A DNA stretch of 64,000 bases, from contig NZ_JAHLYS010000033.1 in NCBI RefSeq assembly GCF_025128055.1, positions 1 to 64,000 on the forward strand, written 5' to 3'. The position numbers and the translations under genes are program-made. Below are positions 43,273-51,905 of the stretch, piece after piece (the first letter of the stretch is position 1; every line of letters begins with the position of its first letter). This DNA comes from Synechococcus sp. CS-1329 (GTDB lineage: Bacteria; Cyanobacteriota; Cyanobacteriia; PCC-6307; Cyanobiaceae). Below the pieces are notes generated by a model that saw nothing but the letters and a program-made list of their open reading frames with translations, made no database searches and was not told the DNA's origin.

Positions 43273-44556
43273 ATGGTGCTGCGTCGATGGCTGCTTTTCT
43301 CTGGCCTCATCCCTTTGGCAGGGTTGTCGTCCTGCGGCAGTGAGCTACCTCCCTGCCTCAACTCCAAAGCCAACGCTGAAGCAGCGACCCCAGCAGCTCC
43401 GGCGAAGGCTGATGCCAAGGCCTTGATGATCGGCATTGATGGCAGCGGCTCCATGTTGGGCCATGCCGAGGCCGGCGACGCCTCAGGCTGGCGCAATCTG
43501 CTTCAGGCCATCAATCTCTCAGCTGAAACCATTGGGCTCTCCTCCCAGGGCTTCCGTGTTGGCGGGCAGAAGATACAGCCACTCACAGGCGGCAAGGTAA
43601 CGCAGGCCACAGATCCATGTTTCTTCAAGGGCTGTGGCAGCTACCCACCAGTGAGCTCCAGCCTGCAAACCCTCTGGACGGCTAGCTCAGGGAGTGATGC
43701 CATTCCACTGAGGCTGCTGGTGAGTGATCTGGAGGTGAATCAAAGCGATATTTCCAGTTTGGTAGGCGGGATTCGCACGGATCTTGCCAAGGGAGCTTCC
43801 GCAGGAGTTCTCGCGCTGAAGCTGCCATTCAATGGCAAAGTTTTTGACCCTCAGGGCAACAACTTTTACACTGGTAAGCTCAATCGGCCACTCTATCTTC
43901 TGGCAACTGGTAAGCCAGAGCAAGTCAAAGATTTGCTTGCTCTGATCCAAAGCACAATGGCCCAGAAAGGGGTTGCGGCGCAGGAGCTTTCCATGTTGGA
44001 GCCCAAGAGGAGCGGCAGTCCGTTGACAATCAAGTCAATTGCAGCAGTCCCGTTGGCCAAGGGGAAGCCTGATCAACCCATTCGCATTGGCAACAGCCAA
44101 TATTCAGCGGGACGCAACGGCGACTATCGCTCCATACAACTCTTGCCTGGTGCCACTGGTGTCGTCGTCGACACAATCAAACCATGGGGCGAAGGCAGCA
44201 GCCGAGGCGACCTTGGTCTGGTACGTCTCGAACGTATTCCGTTGTTGCCCACAGATACCAGCGAGGCTGGTGGTATTCGCCTGAGGAGCATGAGCATGGC
44301 CAACTCCAACATCCGTCTGGAGCTGGACATTCCCGCAACGGCCCCTGCTGGCTTGCTCAGAGCCACGATCCCACAGGGCAACATGCCAGATCAGTGGTGG
44401 TTTGACTGGGATCGCTCAGACCCCAGGAACGCCAACGCCAAACAACAGACGGAGGGCCTCCTCCTGCTCATGACCACCCTCGGCCAACAGATTGCAGCCA
44501 GGGACCCCAACACGCCACCGGCAGCTGTGCTCTGCATCGCCTTCCAACACAACTAA
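43273..44556 (+). CDS. VWA-type lipoprotein, first gene of the tubulin/actin-like cluster
   Basis: 427 residues from the ATG at 43273 (an ATG at 43237 is 12 codons upstream). The signal MVLRRWLLFSGLIPLAGLSSC has a lipobox with Cys21, giving a lipid-anchored protein. A von Willebrand A-like domain follows: IGIDGSGSM carries the MIDAS DxSxS residues (D56, S58, S60), with later LLVSDLEVNQSD as the second strand. The C-terminal part is beta-rich (IRLRSMSMANSNIRLELDIPATAP). A metal-dependent binding role outside the membrane is inferred. The next gene is 11 bases downstream. Confidence 0.75.
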   Translation: MVLRRWLLFSGLIPLAGLSSCGSELPPCLNSKANAEAATPAAPAKADAKALMIGIDGSGSMLGHAEAGDASGWRNLLQAINLSAETIGLSSQGFRVGGQKIQPLTGGKVTQATDPCFFKGCGSYPPVSSSLQTLWTASSGSDAIPLRLLVSDLEVNQSDISSLVGGIRTDLAKGASAGVLALKLPFNGKVFDPQGNNFYTGKLNRPLYLLATGKPEQVKDLLALIQSTMAQKGVAAQELSMLEPKRSGSPLTIKSIAAVPLAKGKPDQPIRIGNSQYSAGRNGDYRSIQLLPGATGVVVDTIKPWGEGSSRGDLGLVRLERIPLLPTDTSEAGGIRLRSMSMANSNIRLELDIPATAPAGLLRATIPQGNMPDQWWFDWDRSDPRNANAKQQTEGLLLLMTTLGQQIAARDPNTPPAAVLCIAFQHN

Positions 44557-44567
44557 CCCCACCAGCC

Positions 44568-45104
44568 ATGCGATCTCAACAAGGCATCTTGCTCGGCCTT
44601 TCCTTCGTTGCAGGGCTCCTCTGGGTGTTCGTGGTCCAGAAATGGATGTTCCTCAACGTTTTCTCTGGCGTTCTGGCCGGTCCAGGCCTTCCTCTCAACG
44701 ACTACCTCCAGCTCGCCAATGAACCCGCCTTCACCATGCTCTGGATCAGCTGCATCAGTGCGCTGATGATCTGGTTGTGGATCACCTTCAGAGCCCGGCC
44801 GCGCAACGGCGCCGAAGTCAGGCGAATGAAACCTCTGTGGTGGACCGCTGCTGTGATTCTGGTGTTGCTGGGTTGGTTGTATCAACTCTTTTTCAGCATC
44901 ATCATCTGGCAGCTCCAAGGGCAATCTCCTGTTCAAGGCAGTGGCATGAATTTCTTTCTTCTACCGCCAGGAGGCTGGCTCCTTTTGACAATGATGGTGA
45001 TGATTAATGTGACCTTGTTATTCTGGCTGCCCACCTTGCTGGCCTCACCGAGGACCTATCGATTGGTTGTGCCGGGTGCTGTGAAAATCCTCGGAGGTCG
45101 TTGA
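44568..45104 (+). CDS. Four-helix membrane protein of the tubulin/actin-like cluster
   Basis: 178 residues with four hydrophobic segments: GILLGLSFVAGLLWVFVV, FTMLWISCISALMIWLWITF, WTAAVILVLLGWLYQLFFSIII and WLLLTMMVMINVTLLFWLPTLL. No known domain is recognised. Its place between the VWA lipoprotein and the tubulin-like gene, with only an 11-base gap before and one base after, suggests it anchors the complex in the plasma membrane. Confidence 0.7.
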   Translation: MRSQQGILLGLSFVAGLLWVFVVQKWMFLNVFSGVLAGPGLPLNDYLQLANEPAFTMLWISCISALMIWLWITFRARPRNGAEVRRMKPLWWTAAVILVLLGWLYQLFFSIIIWQLQGQSPVQGSGMNFFLLPPGGWLLLTMMVMINVTLLFWLPTLLASPRTYRLVVPGAVKILGGR

Positions 45105-45105
45105 A

Positions 45106-46623
45106 ATGAGCGTGTTCGCCATCGGCGTCGGCGGTACCGGAGCCAAGTGCCTCGAAGCCCTCACCCATCTCCATACCTGCGGCCTGCTCGAACAAGGCGG
45201 CACCAGTGTGCGGCTCGGCACATTTCTGGTGGAGCCCGACCAGCAAAGCACCCTGCTGGCAAGGGCCGAAACAGCAATCGATCGATACCAGAAGATGCGC
45301 AGGCTGCTGGGCAGCAAGGCCGATCATTTCGCCCGGGGGGAGCTGCGTCACTACGGCACCTGGAGCCCGCTCAGTAACTCATCCGGAGCCATCAGCCTCG
45401 ACCAGGTGTTCCCCAAGGCCATCCTGCGCACCAGGGCCAGTGGCCTGGCCGCCCTGTTCGATTGTCTCTTTCCCCCGGAGGAGCAGGCCGCTGATCTGGA
45501 GGTGGGCTTCCGGGGCCGTCCGCCGATCGGCTCAGCGGTGATGAGCCGCGTGAGCCTCACCGCCGAAGCGAAGACCGGGCAGTGGCAACAGATGCTCAGC
45601 GACATCGAAACAGCCAGCGGAGGTGGTGAAACACCTGTGATTCATCTCTTCGGCAGCGTATTCGGTGGAACGGGTGCCTCCGGCGTTCCCACCCTGGGAC
45701 AGATGCTCAAGAGCTGGTTAAAGGAACAGGGACTGAACAAGGTCAAGGTCAACGCCTCGCTACTCCTGCCCTACTTCGACTTCGAAGGTCAGGCCAGGGA
45801 GGACACCGGTGTTCATGCCGAAGCACGGAATTTTCAGCTCAACACCGATGCCGCCCTGCAGTATCTGAGAAGCAGCGGCACCTCCTGCTTCGATCAGGTC
45901 TATCTGGTGGGCAGCGACATCAAAGCTCGCTACGACTTCAGCATCGGTGGCCGCTCCCAGGCCAATGGCGCCCACCTGGTGGAACTTCTGGCAAGCCTGG
46001 GGATGCGCCACGGGCTCAAGGCCGATTCATCGAGCCATTACGCCCATGTCCTGAGCCGAGCTGTTGAGAACAAGATCAGCTGGGGTGATATCCCCGACAG
46101 TGAAGTAGTGGGTGAGGGTATGGCCCGCGCCGCGCGTTTTGGCGTGGCCTGGCTGAACAACATCAGCCTGGAACTCGATGCAGCCCAAAGTGTGCCGATG
46201 CCCACGTTCCTCAGTGGTGCCCCCTGGGCCCATCAATTCTTTCAACCCAGTGGCCAGGCCAGCGGCACCCAGGCCGGTCGGCCCAGTATCCGCAGCAGCG
46301 AGGAGCTGAGCCTCAAGACAGCAATTGACGCTTATGTCGAAACCTTGCTGCAGTGGCTTCAGCAGTTCAGCAGCAACACCGGCACCGGCTTCAGCCAGGA
46401 GCTGTTCACACCCGAGTTGCTTGAGCGCAACTCCAACTACGAGAACGCCCTCGGCAGGGTGGTGCGTGGCTCAGCGCGGCCAAGCCGGGATGAGCAGGAC
46501 GACACCGTCGAGGCCATCAAGGTGCTGATGGATGCCCTCAGCCACAAAAAGATCAGCCACAACGGAATGGCTGGTCTGGCTGACACCCTCTGGTCCCTCA
46601 GTTACTGCGACACCGGACTCTGA
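45106..46623 (+). CDS. Tubulin/FtsZ-like GTPase
   Basis: 505 residues. The N-terminus FAIGVGGTGAKCLEALTHL is the first nucleotide-binding loop, and FGSVFGGTGASGVPTLGQ (F186 onward) is the tubulin-superfamily GTP signature, equivalent to GGGTGSG/GGGTGTG. Later HLVELLASLGMRHGL and YDFSIGGRSQANGAHLVEL fit the core fold. This is not cell-division FtsZ, which is about 380 residues and keeps GGGTGTGAAP. It resembles the FtsZ-like families that comparative genomics placed in predicted membrane-remodelling operons with VWA and OmpA proteins. It is in the middle of an operon-like run. Confidence 0.75.
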   Translation: MSVFAIGVGGTGAKCLEALTHLHTCGLLEQGGTSVRLGTFLVEPDQQSTLLARAETAIDRYQKMRRLLGSKADHFARGELRHYGTWSPLSNSSGAISLDQVFPKAILRTRASGLAALFDCLFPPEEQAADLEVGFRGRPPIGSAVMSRVSLTAEAKTGQWQQMLSDIETASGGGETPVIHLFGSVFGGTGASGVPTLGQMLKSWLKEQGLNKVKVNASLLLPYFDFEGQAREDTGVHAEARNFQLNTDAALQYLRSSGTSCFDQVYLVGSDIKARYDFSIGGRSQANGAHLVELLASLGMRHGLKADSSSHYAHVLSRAVENKISWGDIPDSEVVGEGMARAARFGVAWLNNISLELDAAQSVPMPTFLSGAPWAHQFFQPSGQASGTQAGRPSIRSSEELSLKTAIDAYVETLLQWLQQFSSNTGTGFSQELFTPELLERNSNYENALGRVVRGSARPSRDEQDDTVEAIKVLMDALSHKKISHNGMAGLADTLWSLSYCDTGL

Positions 46624-46668
46624 CCCCAGTCGTTACCTGCCCCAAACGCCACTTCACTCGCCACCGTC

Positions 46669-49600
46669 ATGACCCAAGGCAACAACTCCAGCAATATTCT
46701 GCAGTTTCCCTGGTTGCCGAAGACCGACCCTCCCCAGGCAGGTGGCGCCCAGGCGGGGACCTGGCTCGGCAAGGATCAGCAGAAGCTGGGGGAGATCGCC
46801 AATACGCTCGTCTATGAGGTCACCAACAGCCGGGTGAATGCACTGCCTTCCCCCTGGTCGCGGGCCTTGCAATTTGAGCAAGCGGTGAGGAATCCTCGCT
46901 ACCCCACCCGTGCAGCCTTGCTGGAGGAGCTGTTCGGCTGTTTCGCCACCGTGGGGCTGTGGGAGATGTTCGGCCTCAAGCTCGAGGCAGAGAAGGTGGC
47001 TCTAACCGACCTGATCACCAGCCAGGACGAGGCGGTGGGGCCGTTCGCACGCAGCCTCTTTGGCTCGCGGCCCAACGGGGATCAAACCCTCTACTCCCTG
47101 GCTGATGGCAGCAACCCCTGGAGCACCGTTCACGTGCTGAAAGTGGAGGGAGTGGTGATCGGCTTCACATCCCCTGCCACGGTGCTGTGCCCAGCTGTTC
47201 ATTTGCCCACCACGATTCCCGGCATGAACTGGACAGCCAAGGGACGCTTCGGTGGGCCCACCAGCTTTCTTGGAGCTCAGCAGCGCCAGGCTCTGGCCGA
47301 CTGGCTGGCCCATGTGAACGAAGGCCTGCTCAATGCTCCCGATCACCTCAGTGACGCCCTGGCGGGGCAGATGGATCAGGTCTTCACAGGCTTCATCGAG
47401 ACCCTCAACGGTGGCCACGCCAGCAACGTGATTCTCTCCGACAATTCGGTGATCAGCCTGCGTAACAGACCCACAGCCGTATCCCTGCTGGCCCGTGCTG
47501 CCAAAGGTGGCGAAAGCCCAAGCCTGGCCACCGTGGAACTGGGCGATCGCCGCGAACGACCCCTCAAGGGCACTCCTGTACGCCCGGTGATTCTGCTGGA
47601 TGCGGAGATGCCCAATCGGCTGGGACTGACAGCCAACGACATCGTGCTGTACAAGGCCGCCACCCTGGAAGCCATCGGAGGAGACAAGACAAAGCTCGAG
47701 CGGCAATATGGCCACGAGATCGATGTGATCACACCTGATGACATCTTTCTGCCAGAGCTCTATCTCCTGCCAGGGGAATCGGCGCTGGCCAATTCCTGGC
47801 TAGGCAGCCGCCTGGAAGGCAAGCCGATGGTGAACGGCATTCCCGTGACCCCCCTGCTGCCACTGAACGAGCGCATCCGTGAACTGTTCAGCAGCGCCGA
47901 GCTCGCCAGGAGCTGCAGCCTGCGGCTGGTACAGACCGGCAGCGGCATGGGCATTGAAATGACCCTGATGCTGCCACTGCAAGGGAGCCGGACGGCCTAC
48001 CCGATCACCAAGCACTTCCCGATCAAGGAGCAGAACCTGATCGACCAGGATCTACCAGTGATCACCCTCTGGCCCAACATTGCCGATCTGAACTGGAAGC
48101 ACTTCTTCATCTTCTGCGATGACAGCAGTTCAGGCCTGACCGTGGACGGCTTCGAGGACTATGACCTTCACAAAGGCAGGGAAGGCCAGGAAAGTGTCAA
48201 ATACTTCACAAGCAAGAGCTTTCCAGATCTGATCAAGCTGATTGAGCGTGGCCAGAACTGTGGATTGATCCCTGTCAATCCGCCACCTCCTGCCAGCAAC
48301 ACTGCAGCAACCTGGCGCGTTGGTATCGATTTTGGCACTTCATTCACCAATTTCTTCATCGACGACGGTTCTGGCCCGAAAAGAAAGCCACTGGATACCC
48401 GAGTCATCTCATTGGCAAAGGCGCAAGAAGAAACAAAGCTTAATCAACTTTACAAGTACTTCATTCCTGAAACTCTCTTGCCGATAGGCTCGAATCCTCC
48501 GACATCGACAGCCCTGAATACCTTTGGATGGCAGGAAGTCAAAGGCACAGTTCCCAAGCTTTATCATGAATCCAGGATTCAATGGCCAAGTGAGAATGCC
48601 AATGCTCTGCGTGGGCTCAATATCCGTACAAACTTCAAGTGGCGACAGTTGCAATACCAGAAGCCATTTCTCAAGGAATTGGCCCTGCTGATCAGCTGCA
48701 ATGCCGCTGCAGCCGGTGCAACGGAGCTGGCCTGGTCTGTGTCTTACCCAAGTGCCTTCTCCAAAAACGAAGCCCAAAGCTATCGGCGACTGTGGAGTGA
48801 CCTCTGCAATGACCTCGCTCCACTGACCGGCCTCAAGCAGATCTTTGTTGAGGACAGCCATGAGGGAGGGCTTCAGACTGAGGCCGTAGCCTTCGCCAGC
48901 TATTTCGGCAACCACCAGGGTAAGCCGATGGTTCATACAGCCTGCCTTGATGTTGGTGGAGGAACCACTGATATCAGCCTCTGGCAGGAGAATCGGCTGC
49001 TGCATCAGGTCTCCATTCCCTTTGCCGGACGCAACATCTGCACCAGTGTGCTGCAAAACAAGCCAGCTTTCATGCACTTCCTGTTTCCACCCAGCCTCAC
49101 AGGGGAAGTCAGTGGGAACAAGGCGCAGCTACGCCAGGACCCGAACTTCAACAGCTGGTTCGACAACTGCTTGCGCTATCAATCTGATCAGCTGCTCAGC
49201 GATCGAATGCCGATTCATCGTGCCGATCAAGAACGCCAGTTGATTGAGTTTGTGAGCCTCATGGCCGTGAGCTTTGGTGGCCTCTACCACTATCTCGGGC
49301 TGATCCTGAAATCCCTGAACCGAGAAGGCCTTTTGCGCAAGCAGGCAACGATGCCAATTTATATGGGCGGCAATGGCGCTCGCTTCCTGAACTGGCTGGA
49401 TGAGAGTGGCTCCTTCTCCCGGAACTGCGATGCCGACCAACTCATGGGAATCCTGCAGAGCAAGAGCTCTGCTTTTGAGTCAGGTCAGAATGGCACCGCT
49501 GAGACAACACTCTCTGATGCCTTCAAGGATGAAGCAGCTTGCGGCCTGATCAGCAGTGGAGTGAATCTGCAGGGCATTTTTGACCCGAAAGATGAGTTCA

Positions 49601-49956
49601 TGGTGGCCGGAGAAGGGCTGATGATCAACGACAGAACATTCAATTCACTGGACCGTGTTCGAACTGACGGGCTTGAAACCATCAGCAGCTATGAGATAGC
49701 CAGCCTGACTGAACTACGTCAGTTCGCCAGCAACTACGACGAGGCCTTGAATAGCGCCAGAATCAGCTCACTCCTGCCGATTCGCAGCCTCACCTGCATG
49801 GACAGTCTCTGGGGAGAGGTGGAGACGCAGGTGCGGGCGCTGTGCCTGGAGCGCATCAGCAAACGTGTGAACGATCTTGAGCCCGAACCTGCATTCATCA
49901 CAGGGCTCAAGGCGCTGAACCACGTTTTATCCCAGCAGTGGGCAGAACGCTTCTAA
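46669..49956 (+). CDS. Large protein with novel N-terminal region and actin/Hsp70-like ATPase domain
   Basis: 1095 residues. Residues 1 to about 540 match nothing I recognise; they contain no membrane span and no low-complexity stretch. Residues about 550-1000 form an actin/Hsp70-type ATPase: phosphate-1 IDFGTSFTNFF (D554), phosphate-2 LDVGGGTTDISLW (D761) and the adenosine loop MGGNGARFL (899-903). It could be a polymerising actin-like filament protein or a chaperone-like ATPase. It lies 45 bases after the tubulin-like gene and 32 before a coiled-coil membrane protein, so the two nucleotide-driven proteins are probably co-produced. Confidence 0.8.
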   Translation: MTQGNNSSNILQFPWLPKTDPPQAGGAQAGTWLGKDQQKLGEIANTLVYEVTNSRVNALPSPWSRALQFEQAVRNPRYPTRAALLEELFGCFATVGLWEMFGLKLEAEKVALTDLITSQDEAVGPFARSLFGSRPNGDQTLYSLADGSNPWSTVHVLKVEGVVIGFTSPATVLCPAVHLPTTIPGMNWTAKGRFGGPTSFLGAQQRQALADWLAHVNEGLLNAPDHLSDALAGQMDQVFTGFIETLNGGHASNVILSDNSVISLRNRPTAVSLLARAAKGGESPSLATVELGDRRERPLKGTPVRPVILLDAEMPNRLGLTANDIVLYKAATLEAIGGDKTKLERQYGHEIDVITPDDIFLPELYLLPGESALANSWLGSRLEGKPMVNGIPVTPLLPLNERIRELFSSAELARSCSLRLVQTGSGMGIEMTLMLPLQGSRTAYPITKHFPIKEQNLIDQDLPVITLWPNIADLNWKHFFIFCDDSSSGLTVDGFEDYDLHKGREGQESVKYFTSKSFPDLIKLIERGQNCGLIPVNPPPPASNTAATWRVGIDFGTSFTNFFIDDGSGPKRKPLDTRVISLAKAQEETKLNQLYKYFIPETLLPIGSNPPTSTALNTFGWQEVKGTVPKLYHESRIQWPSENANALRGLNIRTNFKWRQLQYQKPFLKELALLISCNAAAAGATELAWSVSYPSAFSKNEAQSYRRLWSDLCNDLAPLTGLKQIFVEDSHEGGLQTEAVAFASYFGNHQGKPMVHTACLDVGGGTTDISLWQENRLLHQVSIPFAGRNICTSVLQNKPAFMHFLFPPSLTGEVSGNKAQLRQDPNFNSWFDNCLRYQSDQLLSDRMPIHRADQERQLIEFVSLMAVSFGGLYHYLGLILKSLNREGLLRKQATMPIYMGGNGARFLNWLDESGSFSRNCDADQLMGILQSKSSAFESGQNGTAETTLSDAFKDEAACGLISSGVNLQGIFDPKDEFMVAGEGLMINDRTFNSLDRVRTDGLETISSYEIASLTELRQFASNYDEALNSARISSLLPIRSLTCMDSLWGEVETQVRALCLERISKRVNDLEPEPAFITGLKALNHVLSQQWAERF

Positions 49957-49988
49957 ACCTTGAATCCTGGCCAATCCAGCCTGCCACC

Positions 49989-51026
49989 ATGAAAGATCCA
50001 AAAATTCATAGTGACCACAGCAAAAACTATCTTATGCTGGCTCTGGTGGCTGCAATCGCCATCGCCCTGCCAGCGGCAGTGCAGCAAGCAGCTTTTGGGC
50101 TTCCCTGGCTTGGCGCCGCACAGGAGGGCGCTTCGCAGCTGGAGGCTGGGAGCCCATCCCTTTCAACTCCTTCAGAGGAGAGCGAACAAAAGGGCCCCAC
50201 TTGGTGGGACAATATTATTCTATGGAGGATTCTGACAGCCATTGGCCTTGTCTCTAGCGGCACTTCACTGATCCTATGGGCGATCTATTTCTGGCGCTAC
50301 GATATATCGGTCATAGAAAGGGGAAGTGCACGCAAGATCCGACATGCCATGAGAAGCAGGCAAGGCAAAAGCAGTCGTTTCGACGATGTCGAAGATCATG
50401 CTCAGGCACTCTACGAGAAGCTGAGCAAAGCTTCAACAGCGACAGAGCTACACAAAGAGCGAGAGGAACGCACACTTCAAGACCGGGCTATTCAGTCCAT
50501 GATCCAAATCTTTCAGAATGAAACCGCCAGCCGGATCACCAAACTTGAGGCACTGATCACTGATCCCTCTAAATCATCAAGCGTGGCTACGCCATTGGCA
50601 GCTCAAGAGCACAAGGATCTCAAGATCTTGCCGCCACCTTCCCCTACGGCCGAGCTGGTTATGGAGTTTCAGGCCGCATTTCAAAACAACGACAGAGATG
50701 CCATTAGAAGAATCATGCCCAACGAACTGAATATTATCGATGAATCTGAAAACACCCTGGCCCTTGGCTTTTCACAGAACAAGACCCAACTGCGAACTGT
50801 ATCCGGAGGCGGGAGCTATCTGCTGATTCAACGGAACAACAGAGACTGGCTGCTCCCCACCTTTCAAACGTTGACTGGCATGACAACCAGTCAGCCGGCC
50901 AAAGGCCTCTTTACCTACGAGCGCCAGAGCGTTTCCTGCGCAGAATTAAAACGCCCCGCTGAAGTGAAAATGCTGGGTGAAGTCTGGGAAGTGGTCAACA
51001 TGGGAATTGTGATCGTTCCAGCTTGA
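49989..51026 (+). CDS. Two-span membrane protein with coiled coil and shared C-terminal beta module
   Basis: 345 residues from the ATG at 49989. Two hydrophobic segments (LMLALVAAIAIALPAAV and ILWRILTAIGLVSSGTSLILWAIYFW) enclose a short polar loop. A cytoplasmic basic coiled coil (KIRHAMRSRQGKSSRF to SRITKLEALIT) follows. The final 90 residues (GGSYLLIQRNNRDWLLPTF, GLFTYERQ, LKRPAEVKMLGEVWEVVNMG) match in pattern the products at 51034-51747 and 54153-54842. Function unknown; it may link the actin-like protein to the membrane. Confidence 0.7.
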   Translation: MKDPKIHSDHSKNYLMLALVAAIAIALPAAVQQAAFGLPWLGAAQEGASQLEAGSPSLSTPSEESEQKGPTWWDNIILWRILTAIGLVSSGTSLILWAIYFWRYDISVIERGSARKIRHAMRSRQGKSSRFDDVEDHAQALYEKLSKASTATELHKEREERTLQDRAIQSMIQIFQNETASRITKLEALITDPSKSSSVATPLAAQEHKDLKILPPPSPTAELVMEFQAAFQNNDRDAIRRIMPNELNIIDESENTLALGFSQNKTQLRTVSGGGSYLLIQRNNRDWLLPTFQTLTGMTTSQPAKGLFTYERQSVSCAELKRPAEVKMLGEVWEVVNMGIVIVPA

Positions 51027-51033
51027 GGCAGGC

Positions 51034-51747
51034 TCACCCCCGCGCCTCGAGCTGGCTGAGGCGTTGCTCCAGCTCTGCCATCTTTTGAGTCATGCTGGCC
51101 CTGATTGGATCGGGATGGACACTGAGCTCACCCTTCGCTTTAAGCTGCCACCGCCTGCCGAACACCACCGCCTCGGCCTCGGCCGGACGGATCATGTGCA
51201 AAACAACGGGCAGCTCTTTCACGCCAGTGATGTCAAAAAGGCGCTCCAGGGATTGCAGCTGGGTCCTGCGCTCCAGGCTGCCGGGCCGAGGCAACAACAG
51301 CCAGCCATCATCAAGGGTTTCGAGCGCCCAGGTGGTGCCCTGCTCAACAACTTCCAGTTCAACCTCGCCAATCTCGCCAGTGAGGGTGCGTCCACTGACG
51401 CCGCAGGAGCGGCTGAAGGGCTCAAGCAGAATGGGTGTGCTGGCGTAGGCGTCAAGGATGGCCACCAGCGATAGATTCAAGCTGGGAATCACTCGCTGAG
51501 CCGAGTCAGTCGTCACAGGCAAATCGGATGCCGCAGGGCGCGGTGATGAAACCTGGGGCTGAGATATGCCATCGCTCCAGGCCGGCTCGAACCGTGCAAG
51601 CCTCTCATGGAGATCATTGAGATCAGCCATGACTCCATCAAAACTCCGTGTCAGCTTTGCATCTGTCTCGAGGAAACGATCGCTCAACTGTTTAACACTT
51701 TTAAGCAGAAACTTAATGGATTCAATGATCTTGTCGTCAGCGGCCAT
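51034..51747 (-). CDS. Coiled-coil protein with the shared beta module (minus strand)
   Basis: 237 residues: N-terminal coiled coil (IIESIKFLLKSVKQLSDRFLETDAKL), a Pro/Ser linker, the beta module (VELEVVEQGTTWALETLDDGWLLLP, RLFDITG, MIRPAEAEAVVFGRRWQLKAKGEL), and a short C-terminal coiled coil (TQKMAELEQRLSQLEARG). It is soluble. It is the only gene of the cluster on the minus strand, lying between the actin-like half and the motor half, with its start 159 bases from the MotA-like start in divergent orientation. Function unknown. Confidence 0.68.
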   Translation of the reverse strand: MAADDKIIESIKFLLKSVKQLSDRFLETDAKLTRSFDGVMADLNDLHERLARFEPAWSDGISQPQVSSPRPAASDLPVTTDSAQRVIPSLNLSLVAILDAYASTPILLEPFSRSCGVSGRTLTGEIGEVELEVVEQGTTWALETLDDGWLLLPRPGSLERRTQLQSLERLFDITGVKELPVVLHMIRPAEAEAVVFGRRWQLKAKGELSVHPDPIRASMTQKMAELEQRLSQLEARG

Positions 51748-51905
51748 GAGGTCTGCATTGGCACTCTGTTACTGCCAGCGTAGCGAAGCCAACTCAGGAT
51801 TCGTCCTGATGAATCGGGGCTGTCCTCCACCCCTGAAAACGCACACTCCTGGAACTAACATGGTGTCACGCTGATTGATCGGAAAGCACCGGTCACCGAG
51901 TCTTG

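Noticed and set aside
45106-46623. Calling the tubulin-like protein cell-division FtsZ
   Set aside because: Length (505 versus about 380), the altered GTP loop FGGTGASG and the VWA/MotAB neighbours do not fit FtsZ, and no dcw-cluster genes are nearby.
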